DNA from: Desulfuromonadaceae bacterium
GTDB lineage: Bacteria > Desulfobacterota > Desulfuromonadia > Desulfuromonadales > Geopsychrobacteraceae
Length of the DNA stretch: 5,273 bases
Direction: 5' to 3'
NCBI GenBank assembly: GCA_016744555.1
Contig: JADGED010000175.1
Location: forward strand, 1 to 5,273
In this document: in pieces, positions 1 through 5,273 of the stretch
Layout of the letters: every line of letters starts with the position of its first letter
Position numbering within the stretch: the stretch's first letter is position 1
Position numbers and translations under genes: made by a program
Notes under the pieces: generated by a model
Databases searched by the model: none
What the model was told of the DNA's origin: nothing
The model's input: the letters and a program-made list of their open reading frames with translations, nothing else

Positions 1-2
1 GT

Positions 3-260
3 GATGCCGAATGGAACCGAGGAAAGGTAGTCTTCCGCGAAAAGGGAAAAGCAGAATTTCCTGAGGCCATTATACTAGACGGCTATTCCAAAGATATCTG
101 TGTTGATTTAGCAGAATATTGGGACGAAATTTTTGCAGATCAACTGGAAGAGTACCAGACCAACATATCCACCTATGAAACCATTGTTAAGTTTGGTGAC
201 ACAATGCAACTGGTTGATGAATATCAAATCGTTTTCAAAGTTAAATATCGAAATATTTAG
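3..260 (+). CDS. C-terminal part of an unrecognised protein (5' end outside window)
   Basis: An open frame of 85 codons runs from the left edge to a TAG at 258-260, with no start codon needed inside the window. The residues are mixed and coding-like, with an acidic, aromatic stretch (DLAEYWDEIFADQLEEY) followed by a likely beta-rich end finishing VFKVKYRNI. There is no signal peptide, membrane segment or known motif in the visible part, and I do not recognise the family. The TAG overlaps the TAA (257-259) of a degraded minus-strand reading frame, so the two were arranged convergently. An uninterrupted frame of this length could occur by chance in AT-rich DNA, but the amino-acid composition favours a real gene tail. 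Confidence 0.6.
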   Translation, partial: DAEWNRGKVVFREKGKAEFPEAIILDGYSKDICVDLAEYWDEIFADQLEEYQTNISTYETIVKFGDTMQLVDEYQIVFKVKYRNI

Positions 261-432
261 GGAGTACCTCCATGCGCTCTTTTGTATTTATTGATCAAAG
301 GTTGAGGTCCAAGCTTATAACCATTCTGAACTTGAGCTGCTGACTGTCTTTGCTTTTCGGGCAGGCCTACTAGTTATCAATCTTTTTACCCTCTGCTTCA
401 TAAGCACGTCTCAAGGTATAAAAGTTTAGCGA
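257..432 (-). pseudogene. Degraded gene tail, possibly from a ProQ/FinO-domain protein
   Basis: Reading leftwards on the minus strand, the frame leaving the dbpA remnant continues as SLNFYTLRRAYEAEGKKIDN and stops at TAG (370-372). A different minus frame then reads GLPEKQRQSAAQVQNGYK and so on to a TAA at 257-259. Joined across one frameshift, the pattern is Tyr-Thr, Arg-x-Tyr, a Gly-x-x-Ile-Asp step, then Gly and a Glu/Gln-rich helix. This loosely recalls the end of the ProQ/FinO RNA-chaperone domain (YT...RYL...G..R.DL.G......EE). The family assignment is a tentative resemblance from memory. The region also has open stretches on the plus strand: a 23-codon ORF with a GGAG at 272-343 and a 44-codon frame at 295-429. 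I regard these as less convincing antisense readings. Confidence 0.3.
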
Positions 433-783
433 CAAATGATCGAGAATCCGACCTGAGGTAGCGCTACGATGTGCGCCCCATGATCAAGCGAGCCAAACTG
501 TGGGGCAATGGGAGCACCGCCATACAGGGTGAGAACTTTGACGTTGGCGGTCGTGCTAGCTAAACAGCGCAACTCTTTACTGACTTGGTCGGCCAACTCC
601 CGGGTCGGGCACAATACCAATCCTTGAACATAAAAAAGCTGCAGTACCAATTTTGCCAGTTTTCGCTTGGGCGATCACACCACTTACGTCCTGAACCGAG
701 GTCATCTACTTATAGTGAAGGGAAGCAAGTCTCTGCAGTATTGAAGTTTTGAGGGGCAAACCACCAAAAGCGGTTGCGACCAT
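433..783 (-). pseudogene. dbpA: dbpA pseudogene: N-terminal remnant of a DEAD-box RNA helicase
   Basis: DbpA is a cytoplasmic ATP-dependent RNA helicase that acts on 23S rRNA during ribosome assembly and is normally about 460 residues. Here only about the first 130 residues are traceable, in pieces. From ATG 783-781 the frame reads GGLPLKTSILQRLASLHYK and then hits TAG at 706-708. It resumes with MTSVQ (Q-motif region, normally MTPIQ), a short deletion, then VIAQAKTGKIGTAAF, a damaged Walker A (normally AKTGSGKTAAF). A frameshift and a further deletion follow, then a good motif Ia stretch LVLCPTRELADQ and the VLTLYGG and GAHI elements. After another frameshift comes TSGRILDHL (normally TPGRLLDHL). 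The DEAD box, motif III, the helicase C domain and the RNA-binding C-terminus are absent. This cannot encode a working helicase. Confidence 0.88.
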
Positions 784-835
784 GGATACTGTTTTTAGGA
801 TAAAGGTTAGTTGGAGCGGCTTGAACTAAGAGGTA

Positions 836-1183
836 TTATCGCCGTGCAAGACTGTGAATAAGATCAAGTTCCCCATGACGACCTAGTGCCTGCAATGCTG
901 CAATTCCGGTGTCGGCATATTCTTTGACATCACCGGTCAGATAGGCACAAACAAATGCCGCCAATTCCGCTTGAGCAGACGCACGCTTTTCTTCAACTGT
1001 GCGCTGCTTGCCCGCTTGTACCCAAAGAATTTCGGAACGTTTTTGATGCAGATCACGAGCTTCGCTAAGCAGCGCTAATTGGGTGTTTAAAATACCCTTT
1101 TTGGTCGTTTTGAAGGCTTCAAGCAAGTTTTCAGGGCAATCTTCCTGAATAAGTTCAACCAGTCGTATAAGTTTATTTTTCAC
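836..1183 (-). CDS. Small helical cytoplasmic protein of unknown function (115 aa)
   Basis: I do not recognise this family. The frame begins with GTG (1183-1181), preceded by a good Shine-Dalgarno element (TGAGG) a few bases upstream. It starts 11 bases after the stop of the YheU-like gene, so the two are almost certainly co-transcribed. The protein has no signal peptide or membrane segment. It is predicted from composition to be nearly all helix: a charged N-terminal helix (LIRLVELIQED), a central Lys/Arg/Glu/Gln-rich stretch at about residues 25-75 that could form a helical hairpin or coiled coil, and a C-terminal Ala/Leu-rich pair of helices ending LIHSLARR. Its neighbours give no pathway. 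The dbpA remnant starts about 50 bases downstream, so this gene probably once sat just ahead of dbpA in the same transcript. Confidence 0.75.
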   Translation of the reverse strand: MKNKLIRLVELIQEDCPENLLEAFKTTKKGILNTQLALLSEARDLHQKRSEILWVQAGKQRTVEEKRASAQAELAAFVCAYLTGDVKEYADTGIAALQALGRHGELDLIHSLARR

Positions 1184-1194
1184 GCAACCTCAGA

Positions 1195-1449
1195 TTATTG
1201 ATTGTATGGAGAGACGATAAAGTTTGCCGTTTGCGTTTGTAAGTCAAACACAATTTTTACCTGTTTATTCCTAAGCTGATCCATTACCTGCACAACCTTA
1301 TCTTCTAGGGTGCACCCAGCATCACCCCAATCGGCACCATCTCTACTGACAAACTCTTGAATCATGCGGATCAAGGTCTCAGGGTCGAGCTGTTCGTAGG
1401 GGATATCCAACCCCTGTTCTGCTTGTGCGGTGGACTTTTCTTCAAACAT
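1195..1449 (-). CDS. yheU: UPF0270 / YheU-family protein (84 aa)
   Basis: This matches the small UPF0270 (YheU) family of Gammaproteobacteria, whose function is unknown. The family signature is visible: IPYEQLDPETLIRMIQEFV (residues 16-34), an Arg-Asp-Gly-x-Asp-x-Gly turn (RDGADWGD, about 36-43), then TLEDKVVQVMDQL and a beta strand VKIVFD. Family members typically begin close to the IPxxxL motif. This one carries about 14 extra acidic, Ala/Gln-rich residues before it. I place the start at ATG 1449-1447, because a near-perfect AGGAGG lies 3 bases upstream (1453-1458 on the minus strand). A longer reading from TTG at 1461 would bury that ribosome site inside the gene. The SD overlaps the TGA of the GIY-YIG gene, so translation of the two is probably coupled. 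Confidence 0.85.
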   Translation of the reverse strand: MFEEKSTAQAEQGLDIPYEQLDPETLIRMIQEFVSRDGADWGDAGCTLEDKVVQVMDQLRNKQVKIVFDLQTQTANFIVSPYNQ

Positions 1450-1452
1450 GCT

Positions 1453-1458
1453 CCTCCT
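1453..1458 (-). promoter_or_regulatory. Shine-Dalgarno site of the YheU-like gene
   Basis: The minus strand reads TGAGGAGGAGCATG here. It combines the TGA stop of the upstream GIY-YIG gene with a strong AGGAGG just before ATG 1449. The site decides the start against the in-frame TTG 12 bases upstream and suggests translational coupling. Confidence 0.75.
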
Positions 1459-1730
1459 CAACCGGCGGCAAGCTGGTTAGTGGTCGACCCTAGCAAGCGG
1501 CGTTTGTCAACTGCAGCCATTTTTTTGATCTCTAGCTCACGGCAACTTGCGCTACTACGATTATGGCCATCCTCTAAATAGACAATTCGTTGCGGGCAGC
1601 GTCCGCGGAAATATTTGGCGCCTTTGCCGCTAGCGTGTTGCGTAAACCGCCGCTTAACGTCGGTAGTGATCCCGGTATAGAGAGAATCGTCCGAGCAACG
1701 GATCATATATACCTGCCAATGGATTTCCAC
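1458..1730 (-). CDS. GIY-YIG domain protein, UPF0213/YhbQ-like (90 aa)
   Basis: This is a single-domain GIY-YIG protein of the UPF0213 (YhbQ, SLX1-like) type, a family related to structure-selective endonucleases. The cellular role of bacterial members is poorly defined. The fold's landmarks are present in order: the GIY-like strand VYMIRC (7-12), the YIG-like LYTGIT (17-22), the helix VKRRFTQH with the expected catalytic Arg (about 28), the SGKGAKYFRGR loop typical of this subfamily (34-44), and RELEIKK with the likely metal-binding Glu (about 65). The domain is essentially intact at a normal length. The start is uncertain: GTG 1730 has a GAGG nine bases upstream, while TTG 1736 is only three bases from it, so I prefer GTG. 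It is the first gene of the minus-strand group and its TGA overlaps the next gene's ribosome site. Confidence 0.88.
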   Translation of the reverse strand: MEIHWQVYMIRCSDDSLYTGITTDVKRRFTQHASGKGAKYFRGRCPQRIVYLEDGHNRSSASCRELEIKKMAAVDKRRLLGSTTNQLAAG

Positions 1731-1757
1731 GGTCAATTTCCTCTTCTTTAAGCTCTC

Positions 1758-1785
1758 ATTTTAAGCTTTGCAGGTTAGCATGCAA
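1758..1785 (-). promoter_or_regulatory. Candidate sigma70 promoter for the minus-strand genes
   Basis: On the minus strand a -35-like TTGCAT (1780-1785) is followed, after a 16-base spacer, by a good -10 TAAAAT (1758-1763, five of six consensus bases). Transcription would begin near 1751. That leaves a leader of about 20 bases holding the GAGG in front of the GIY-YIG gene. The -35 is weak (three of six matches), so this is a position-supported guess. Confidence 0.45.
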
Positions 1786-1992
1786 AAAGGGCAATTGACC
1801 AGTAGCTATCGGCAACATACGGCAAGCATATCCCTTGCATATAAACAGCAGCGCAACTACACTCTGAATCTGTGCTGCTTTTAACTAGTAGGGTGGAATC
1901 TGATTGGAGAGTGCCCCCATAAATACTAGTGAAATGACTCAGTTGTATATCTATATGACTACTTTGCTTGCCATTTATCCAGGGGCTCCTGC

Positions 1993-2012
1993 AAAGAGTA
2001 GTGACTCTTTTT
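1993..2012 (+). terminator. Weak hairpin plus T-tract upstream of the envelope cassette
   Basis: AAAGAGT (1993-1999), loop AGTG, ACTCTTT (2004-2010) form a 7-bp stem that runs straight into a T-rich stretch (TTTTTATTTAT). This has the shape of an intrinsic terminator for plus-strand transcription. The stem is short and AT-rich, so it would be weak. It lies about 50 bases before the 270-aa gene with no complete plus-strand gene upstream, so it would act as a leader attenuator or be incidental. Confidence 0.3.
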
Positions 2013-2062
2013 ATTTATGGCAATTGTCATGGAGTAAACTCTGAAAAAGGGATGAAGATAGC

Positions 2063-2875
2063 ATGAAATATTTTTTAGCTGTAGTTAGTGTTTTTATCGG
2101 CATGGCACTTGTTGTGATACCGGCAAGTGCTGATTCTATTGTTGACATCCCCAAAGGGACAACTTTCAAACTTCTACAAGAGTTAGAAATTCCCGCCAAT
2201 CGCAATTTTGCGCTGCTGGGTCAAAGTGCTATAGACGAGGCATTTAACGCTACCGGGCAAGTGTTAAATGATATGGATGGTAGACCGTTAGGCGGCAGCG
2301 GAACCATTTTGCGGCGTAATAGCTATCTAACATTCAATAGTTACTATACCCACTTGTTCGAAAGCTATGAACAGACCTACTTAAAGTGTTTAGAACGGCA
2401 TAGAATCTACCATGAGGTTCCCGGCACTGCTGCTGCGCCGGTTATTATTCAACAGGGCAATGGTAATGTCGCAGTGTTTAACCAGTCTGACCCTGCCGAT
2501 CAAGTTTACAGCACCATAGGCGAAAACTACTGCACCAAGCCAAATCACACTATCGCAGCACTGGTGATTGCTCAAGATAAGGCTGATGGAGGTGGTTTTT
2601 TTGCTGAAGGTTATCGTTTTAAAGTTCGCAAAGTGCGCTGGCAGCGGGGCAACTTTTATAACCGGGTGAATATCTATTTTGACCACAAAGTGTTAAATGG
2701 TTTGGTGGTTGTTACCACTCACGATCCAGAGACCATCCCTCTTGGCGCCCTTAGTGGTGAAAGCTCATCAGCTAGTGGTTTTTGGGCCTCAGTAGGGAAT
2801 GCTTTGGCAGATATCAGCAGTATTGGTGGTGATTATTTTAGTATTGAGTTGCCGGATAAGCGCTATTATGAATAG
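2063..2875 (+). CDS. Secreted protein of unknown family (270 aa)
   Basis: I do not recognise this family. The N-terminus is a clear Sec signal peptide: Lys2, a hydrophobic core (about residues 4-20) and an Ala-Ser-Ala cleavage site at 21-23, giving a mature protein starting near Asp24. There is no lipobox and no later membrane segment, so it should be periplasmic or secreted. The mature part begins DIPKGTTFKLLQELEIP, followed by a segment rich in Tyr and Asn, a basic strand YRFKVRKVRWQRG (184-196), another strand region VNIYFDHKVLNGLVVVTTHD, and a Ser/Gly-rich stretch near 229-256. Only two Cys remain (109 and 157), which could form one disulphide. The start at ATG 2063 fits the signal peptide, with an AAGGGA about ten bases upstream. 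It is the first gene of the plus-strand cassette. Confidence 0.85.
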   Translation: MKYFLAVVSVFIGMALVVIPASADSIVDIPKGTTFKLLQELEIPANRNFALLGQSAIDEAFNATGQVLNDMDGRPLGGSGTILRRNSYLTFNSYYTHLFESYEQTYLKCLERHRIYHEVPGTAAAPVIIQQGNGNVAVFNQSDPADQVYSTIGENYCTKPNHTIAALVIAQDKADGGGFFAEGYRFKVRKVRWQRGNFYNRVNIYFDHKVLNGLVVVTTHDPETIPLGALSGESSSASGFWASVGNALADISSIGGDYFSIELPDKRYYE

Positions 2876-2953
2876 ATGAGCTGTTGGTGCCGCTTTAGTA
2901 TGCTGCGTAAAAGGCTTATTAAATTGTCGATTAAACAAAAGCTAAGCCTCTAT

Positions 2954-2960
2954 AAAGGAG
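2954..2960 (+). promoter_or_regulatory. Shine-Dalgarno site deciding the start of the ankyrin-parvulin gene
   Basis: AAAGGAG lies five bases before ATG 2966, which opens directly into a signal peptide. The same frame is open back to an ATG at 2876, immediately after the previous stop. That longer start would place 30 basic, non-signal residues in front of the signal peptide and has no comparable ribosome site. Confidence 0.8.
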
Positions 2961-2965
2961 TTTTG

Positions 2966-4672
2966 ATGAAAACCGTAATAACGATTTTGCTGGTTATTTT
3001 ACTAGCGACCCCAGTGCTTGCTGCGTCGACCTGCGACAATAATAAGGAGAAAGCAAGTAAGTTATATGTAGAGGCGGGAGACTTAGTTGATGAAGGTAAC
3101 TCCTACTATAAGCAATATTTCGATGCTTTAAATGAATTGCCTCAAGGTGCAGGTCCTGCTCTTAAATTCCTGAATTTGGCTATTGAAAAAGCTAGAGCCA
3201 CTAAGGATAAATTATTGTTAGGCCAGCGTTATATTGAGAAAGCTCAGGGGGCTTGTTATGACACCGATTTACTCGTTGCCAATGTCATTGCAGAAACGAT
3301 TGGATCGGCAATTAAAGATGTTAACAAAAAACTTTCAACTCGAGAAGTTAACGATAGATCTTTAGTTTGGACCGATTATTATGTTTTTGAAAAATATGAG
3401 CGTTTGCGTGTTTTTATTCGTGAAAAAAAGACCAATGCCGCAATCTATTGGATTGAAAATGGTAATGTTGACCTAAATTACCGCCCTGAATCATTGGATC
3501 CATTGCTAATTATTGCCGCTAAGGATGGGGCTGTTGATATCGTAAAATCTCTGCTTGCCCATGGCGCCGATATTGATATTGCCAAGGATGATTATACTGC
3601 TCTGGAAATAGCAGGTATCAGGGGTGATTATGCAATGTTCAGTTATCTTTTTAATAAAAAAGCCTCACCGTTTTTACTTAAGGGTTTTAAACAGAAGCCC
3701 TTATACCGCCAATGTAACTTTGTCGATATGGTAAGCCTGTCCGCCAGCGGCGAAAATATGGTCGGTAAATTAAATTTGGTGAACGAGCATGACCAAATAC
3801 TAGCTTTTTTGAATAAACAAGGAATGGCCCAGGTTTGTAGCCGAGTGGTTGCAACTGTAAACGGCAATGAGGTCAAGCAAGGCGATGTCAACTTAGTTTT
3901 TGCTGCGACTGTTCTGCCACAGTTTCAAGCAGAAAACCCAGGGCAAGAAGTCCCTGTCAAATTTAAACAAGAGGCTCAAGGTGAGATCCTTGACCATATT
4001 ATAACGCTGGAAGTGCTGAATCAAGCAGCAACTCAAGCAAATATAAGTCCAGATAAACGGCTCGCGCAACAGCAATTATCAAAGGTAGCGTGGCAGCTTC
4101 CCCCTGGGTTATATAGTGGCCATGAAAAGCAAATAATTGATTACCTGACGCGAGAGATTGTGGCCCAGCAACTTATCAATAAAGAGGTCATGCCAAATAT
4201 TCAAATAACGGAGCAAGAGCTCCGGCAGTTTTATGATAACAACCAAGATAATTTTTCCACGCCTGATCAAGTGCGGGTACTTAACCTCCTCACTAAGACT
4301 AGAGAACAGGCAGAGCAAATTCTGGTATTGGCTAAACAACAAGGCAGTGATTTTGCTGAATTGGCCAGAAAATATTCAACTGGATCGGCAGCAAAACAAG
4401 GGGGAGATTTGGGCTTTTTTGCGCGTGGTAAAATGGTTAAATCGTTTGAAGATGAAGCATTCTCGTTAAAACAAGGGGAGATTAGCTCCATTGTCCAGAC
4501 CGAATTTGGCTTCCATATTATTAAGCTGGTAGATAGAAAGAAAGGTGGGGTAACCCCTTTTGTTGAGGTTAAGGATCGGTTGGAACAATGGATGCGGTCA
4601 CAGGGAGGCGGTGAAGCAGTTAAAAAATGGATTGATGAATTGCGAGCGCAAGCAACAATTGTCATTAAGTAA
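2966..4672 (+). CDS. Secreted ankyrin-repeat and SurA/PpiC-type parvulin protein (568 aa)
   Basis: This is a probable periplasmic foldase. Residues 1-20 are a Sec signal peptide (hydrophobic core, cleavage near VLA-AS). Residues 23-140 are helical and TPR-like in feel, without a clear family. Residues 144-240 hold about three ankyrin-like units, the best being LLIIAAKDGAVDIVKSLLAH and GADIDI (180-204). From about 293 comes the SurA/PpiC-type N-terminal chaperone region, opening VVATVNGNEV, with long helices to about 420. The parvulin domain spans about 434-524: FAELARKYSTG, GGDLGFFARGKM, FSLKQGEISSIV and FGFHIIKL are all classic. The C-terminal helix (530-565) resembles that of SurA/PpiC proteins. 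The expected first active-site His (usually in a HILV motif) reads Asn440 in LNLLTK, while the Asp of GGDLG and the second His (517) remain. Peptidyl-prolyl isomerase activity is therefore uncertain, but a chaperone role is plausible. Confidence 0.9.
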   Translation: MKTVITILLVILLATPVLAASTCDNNKEKASKLYVEAGDLVDEGNSYYKQYFDALNELPQGAGPALKFLNLAIEKARATKDKLLLGQRYIEKAQGACYDTDLLVANVIAETIGSAIKDVNKKLSTREVNDRSLVWTDYYVFEKYERLRVFIREKKTNAAIYWIENGNVDLNYRPESLDPLLIIAAKDGAVDIVKSLLAHGADIDIAKDDYTALEIAGIRGDYAMFSYLFNKKASPFLLKGFKQKPLYRQCNFVDMVSLSASGENMVGKLNLVNEHDQILAFLNKQGMAQVCSRVVATVNGNEVKQGDVNLVFAATVLPQFQAENPGQEVPVKFKQEAQGEILDHIITLEVLNQAATQANISPDKRLAQQQLSKVAWQLPPGLYSGHEKQIIDYLTREIVAQQLINKEVMPNIQITEQELRQFYDNNQDNFSTPDQVRVLNLLTKTREQAEQILVLAKQQGSDFAELARKYSTGSAAKQGGDLGFFARGKMVKSFEDEAFSLKQGEISSIVQTEFGFHIIKLVDRKKGGVTPFVEVKDRLEQWMRSQGGGEAVKKWIDELRAQATIVIK

Positions 4673-4692
4673 CACCATTTAGAACTTAACTT

Positions 4693-5273
4693 ATGAAATA
4701 CATTACTTACATTTTATCCATCCACTGTCTGTTTTTGTTTTTGCTTGCCGGTTGCGTTCAATTGGCGGAAGTTTCGTCTGAACAGACTGCGGAGATTAAT
4801 GCGACTGCAGAAAAACCCGTTAGGGATGGTTCTGCTGCAGAGCTGTATAAGCAGGGAAAGCTTTATCTTGACGCAGGAGACATGGCCACCGGCTATTATT
4901 ACCTTGAGCAGGCAGCTGAAAATAGCAGTAAAAAAGCTATCGATTACTTTTTTTCGCAGGCCCATAGTGGAGACCCCTATGCCATGGTTTTCTGCGGCGA
5001 TCTACTTTACCTTGGTAACGGGGTGTCACAGGACGTTAAACGGGCAATGCAGTGGTATATGGCAGCAGTATACCAAAACAGTGGGCGCGGAATGTTGAGG
5101 CTTGCAGAGGCTTATTCTAGTGGCGAATTTATCAAGGTTGATAAGCGCAAAGCTTTGCACTGGTACAATGCTGCAGCAGGAACCGGTTTGCCAGAAGGGC
5201 AGTTTGCTTTGGCCGAAATTTACCGTGAGGGAAATCTAGTTTCTGAGAATATGGGTAAAGCAATATTCTGGTA
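4693..5273 (+). CDS. Sel1-repeat lipoprotein (3' end outside window)
   Basis: The frame opens at ATG 4693, the first ATG after an in-frame TAA, and stays open for 193 codons to the window edge. Residues 1-20 form a lipoprotein signal ending in a lipobox LAGC with Cys21. The residue after Cys is Val, not Asp, so outer-membrane sorting is expected. A linker (22-46) leads to a TPR-like helix pair (AAELYKQGKLYLDAGDM, 48-64). Sel1-like repeats follow: GDPYAMVFCGDLLYLGNGV...AMQWYMAA (93-125), GMLRLAEAYSSGEF...ALHWYNAA (133-161), and a third unit from 167 cut by the edge. Such repeats usually bind other proteins. The gene lies 20 bases after the ankyrin-parvulin gene and has no visible Shine-Dalgarno, so its translation may depend on the upstream gene. 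Confidence 0.88.
   Translation, partial: MKYITYILSIHCLFLFLLAGCVQLAEVSSEQTAEINATAEKPVRDGSAAELYKQGKLYLDAGDMATGYYYLEQAAENSSKKAIDYFFSQAHSGDPYAMVFCGDLLYLGNGVSQDVKRAMQWYMAAVYQNSGRGMLRLAEAYSSGEFIKVDKRKALHWYNAAAGTGLPEGQFALAEIYREGNLVSENMGKAIFW

Larger units (their letters stand above)
1737..2062. other. Divergent intergenic region of about 330 bases
   Basis: This lies between the minus-strand small genes and the plus-strand envelope cassette. It contains the candidate minus-strand promoter at 1758-1785 and a small hairpin with a T-tract at 1993-2012. I looked for a plus-strand sigma70 promoter and found only fragments: TTGACC at 1795-1800 and TATAAA at 1840-1845 are not suitably spaced, and TTGGAG at 1904 has a poor partner. 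No tRNA, CRISPR repeat, integron attC site or convincing small gene is visible. A 36-codon ORF (1934-2044) has no ribosome site. The 270-aa gene presumably starts its transcript here, but the site is not clear. Confidence 0.6.

Noticed and set aside
272..343. 23-codon plus-strand ORF with a GGAG seven bases upstream
   Set aside because: It is short and featureless, and lies antisense to a minus-strand reading that better continues the decayed gene. The GGAG may be chance.
295..429. 44-codon plus-strand open frame with a hydrophobic stretch
   Set aside because: It has no start codon and begins right after a TGA. It needs a frameshift to join the 23-codon ORF, and antisense openness of a degraded gene explains it.
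1357..1581. Plus-strand 74-codon ORF
   Set aside because: It is antisense to the well-supported YheU-like and GIY-YIG genes and has no recognisable content.
1934..2044. 36-codon ORF that overlaps the leader hairpin, considered as a leader peptide
   Set aside because: No Shine-Dalgarno precedes the ATG (the nearest GGAG is over 20 bases upstream), and there is no run of a regulatory amino acid.
2876..2965. 30-residue N-terminal extension of the ankyrin-parvulin protein
   Set aside because: It would put a basic, non-signal stretch ahead of a perfect signal peptide. ATG 2966 has the clear AAAGGAG.
4267..4665. Minus-strand 132-codon ORF
   Set aside because: It is antisense to the parvulin domain, whose motifs are unmistakable on the plus strand.
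4745..5098. Plus-strand 117-codon ORF in another frame
   Set aside because: It is a shadow of the Sel1-repeat lipoprotein, which has a lipobox and repeats in the true frame.
1..5273. CRISPR array, tRNA/rRNA, integron attC sites, insertion-sequence ends
   Set aside because: I looked on both strands and saw no regular repeat-spacer pattern, tRNA-like cloverleaf, attC core pair or transposase fragment.

Overview
The window looks like chromosomal DNA from a Gammaproteobacterium. Evidence for this is a UPF0270/YheU-type protein, a UPF0213-type GIY-YIG protein and the remains of a DbpA-type DEAD-box RNA helicase gene, all on one strand. An environmental Alteromonadales- or Pseudomonadales-like host would fit, but I cannot name a genus from sequence alone.

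Layout. (1) Bases 3-260, plus strand: the C-terminal 85 codons of an unrecognised protein. (2) Bases 257-783, minus strand: a gene graveyard. An N-terminal dbpA fragment (433-783) carries a nonsense codon, deletions and frameshifts. It runs in frame into a second degraded tail (257-432) that weakly resembles the end of a ProQ/FinO-type RNA-chaperone domain and ends convergently on the plus-strand gene. (3) Bases 836-1730, minus strand: a compact set of three small genes in the order GIY-YIG protein, YheU-like protein, unknown 115-aa helical protein, with a plausible sigma70 promoter at 1758-1785. The dbpA remnant lies downstream of them. (4) Bases 1737-2062: a divergent intergenic region of about 330 bases. 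It holds that promoter and, nearer the plus-strand genes, a small hairpin with a T-tract and a possible alternative pairing. (5) Bases 2063 to the end, plus strand: three tightly spaced genes for exported proteins.

The three plus-strand genes are the most interesting part. They encode a secreted 270-aa protein of unknown family, a secreted 568-aa protein combining ankyrin-like repeats with a SurA/PpiC-type (parvulin) foldase module, and a lipoprotein with Sel1-like repeats that runs off the window. All three have Sec-type signals, so all should act in the periplasm or at the outer membrane. Two carry protein-interaction repeats and one carries a chaperone/prolyl-isomerase domain, which suggests an envelope protein-folding or assembly cassette. 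The secreted 270-aa protein could be a client or partner; that is inference. The parvulin domain appears to have Asn where the first active-site His normally sits, so it may work as a chaperone rather than a full isomerase.
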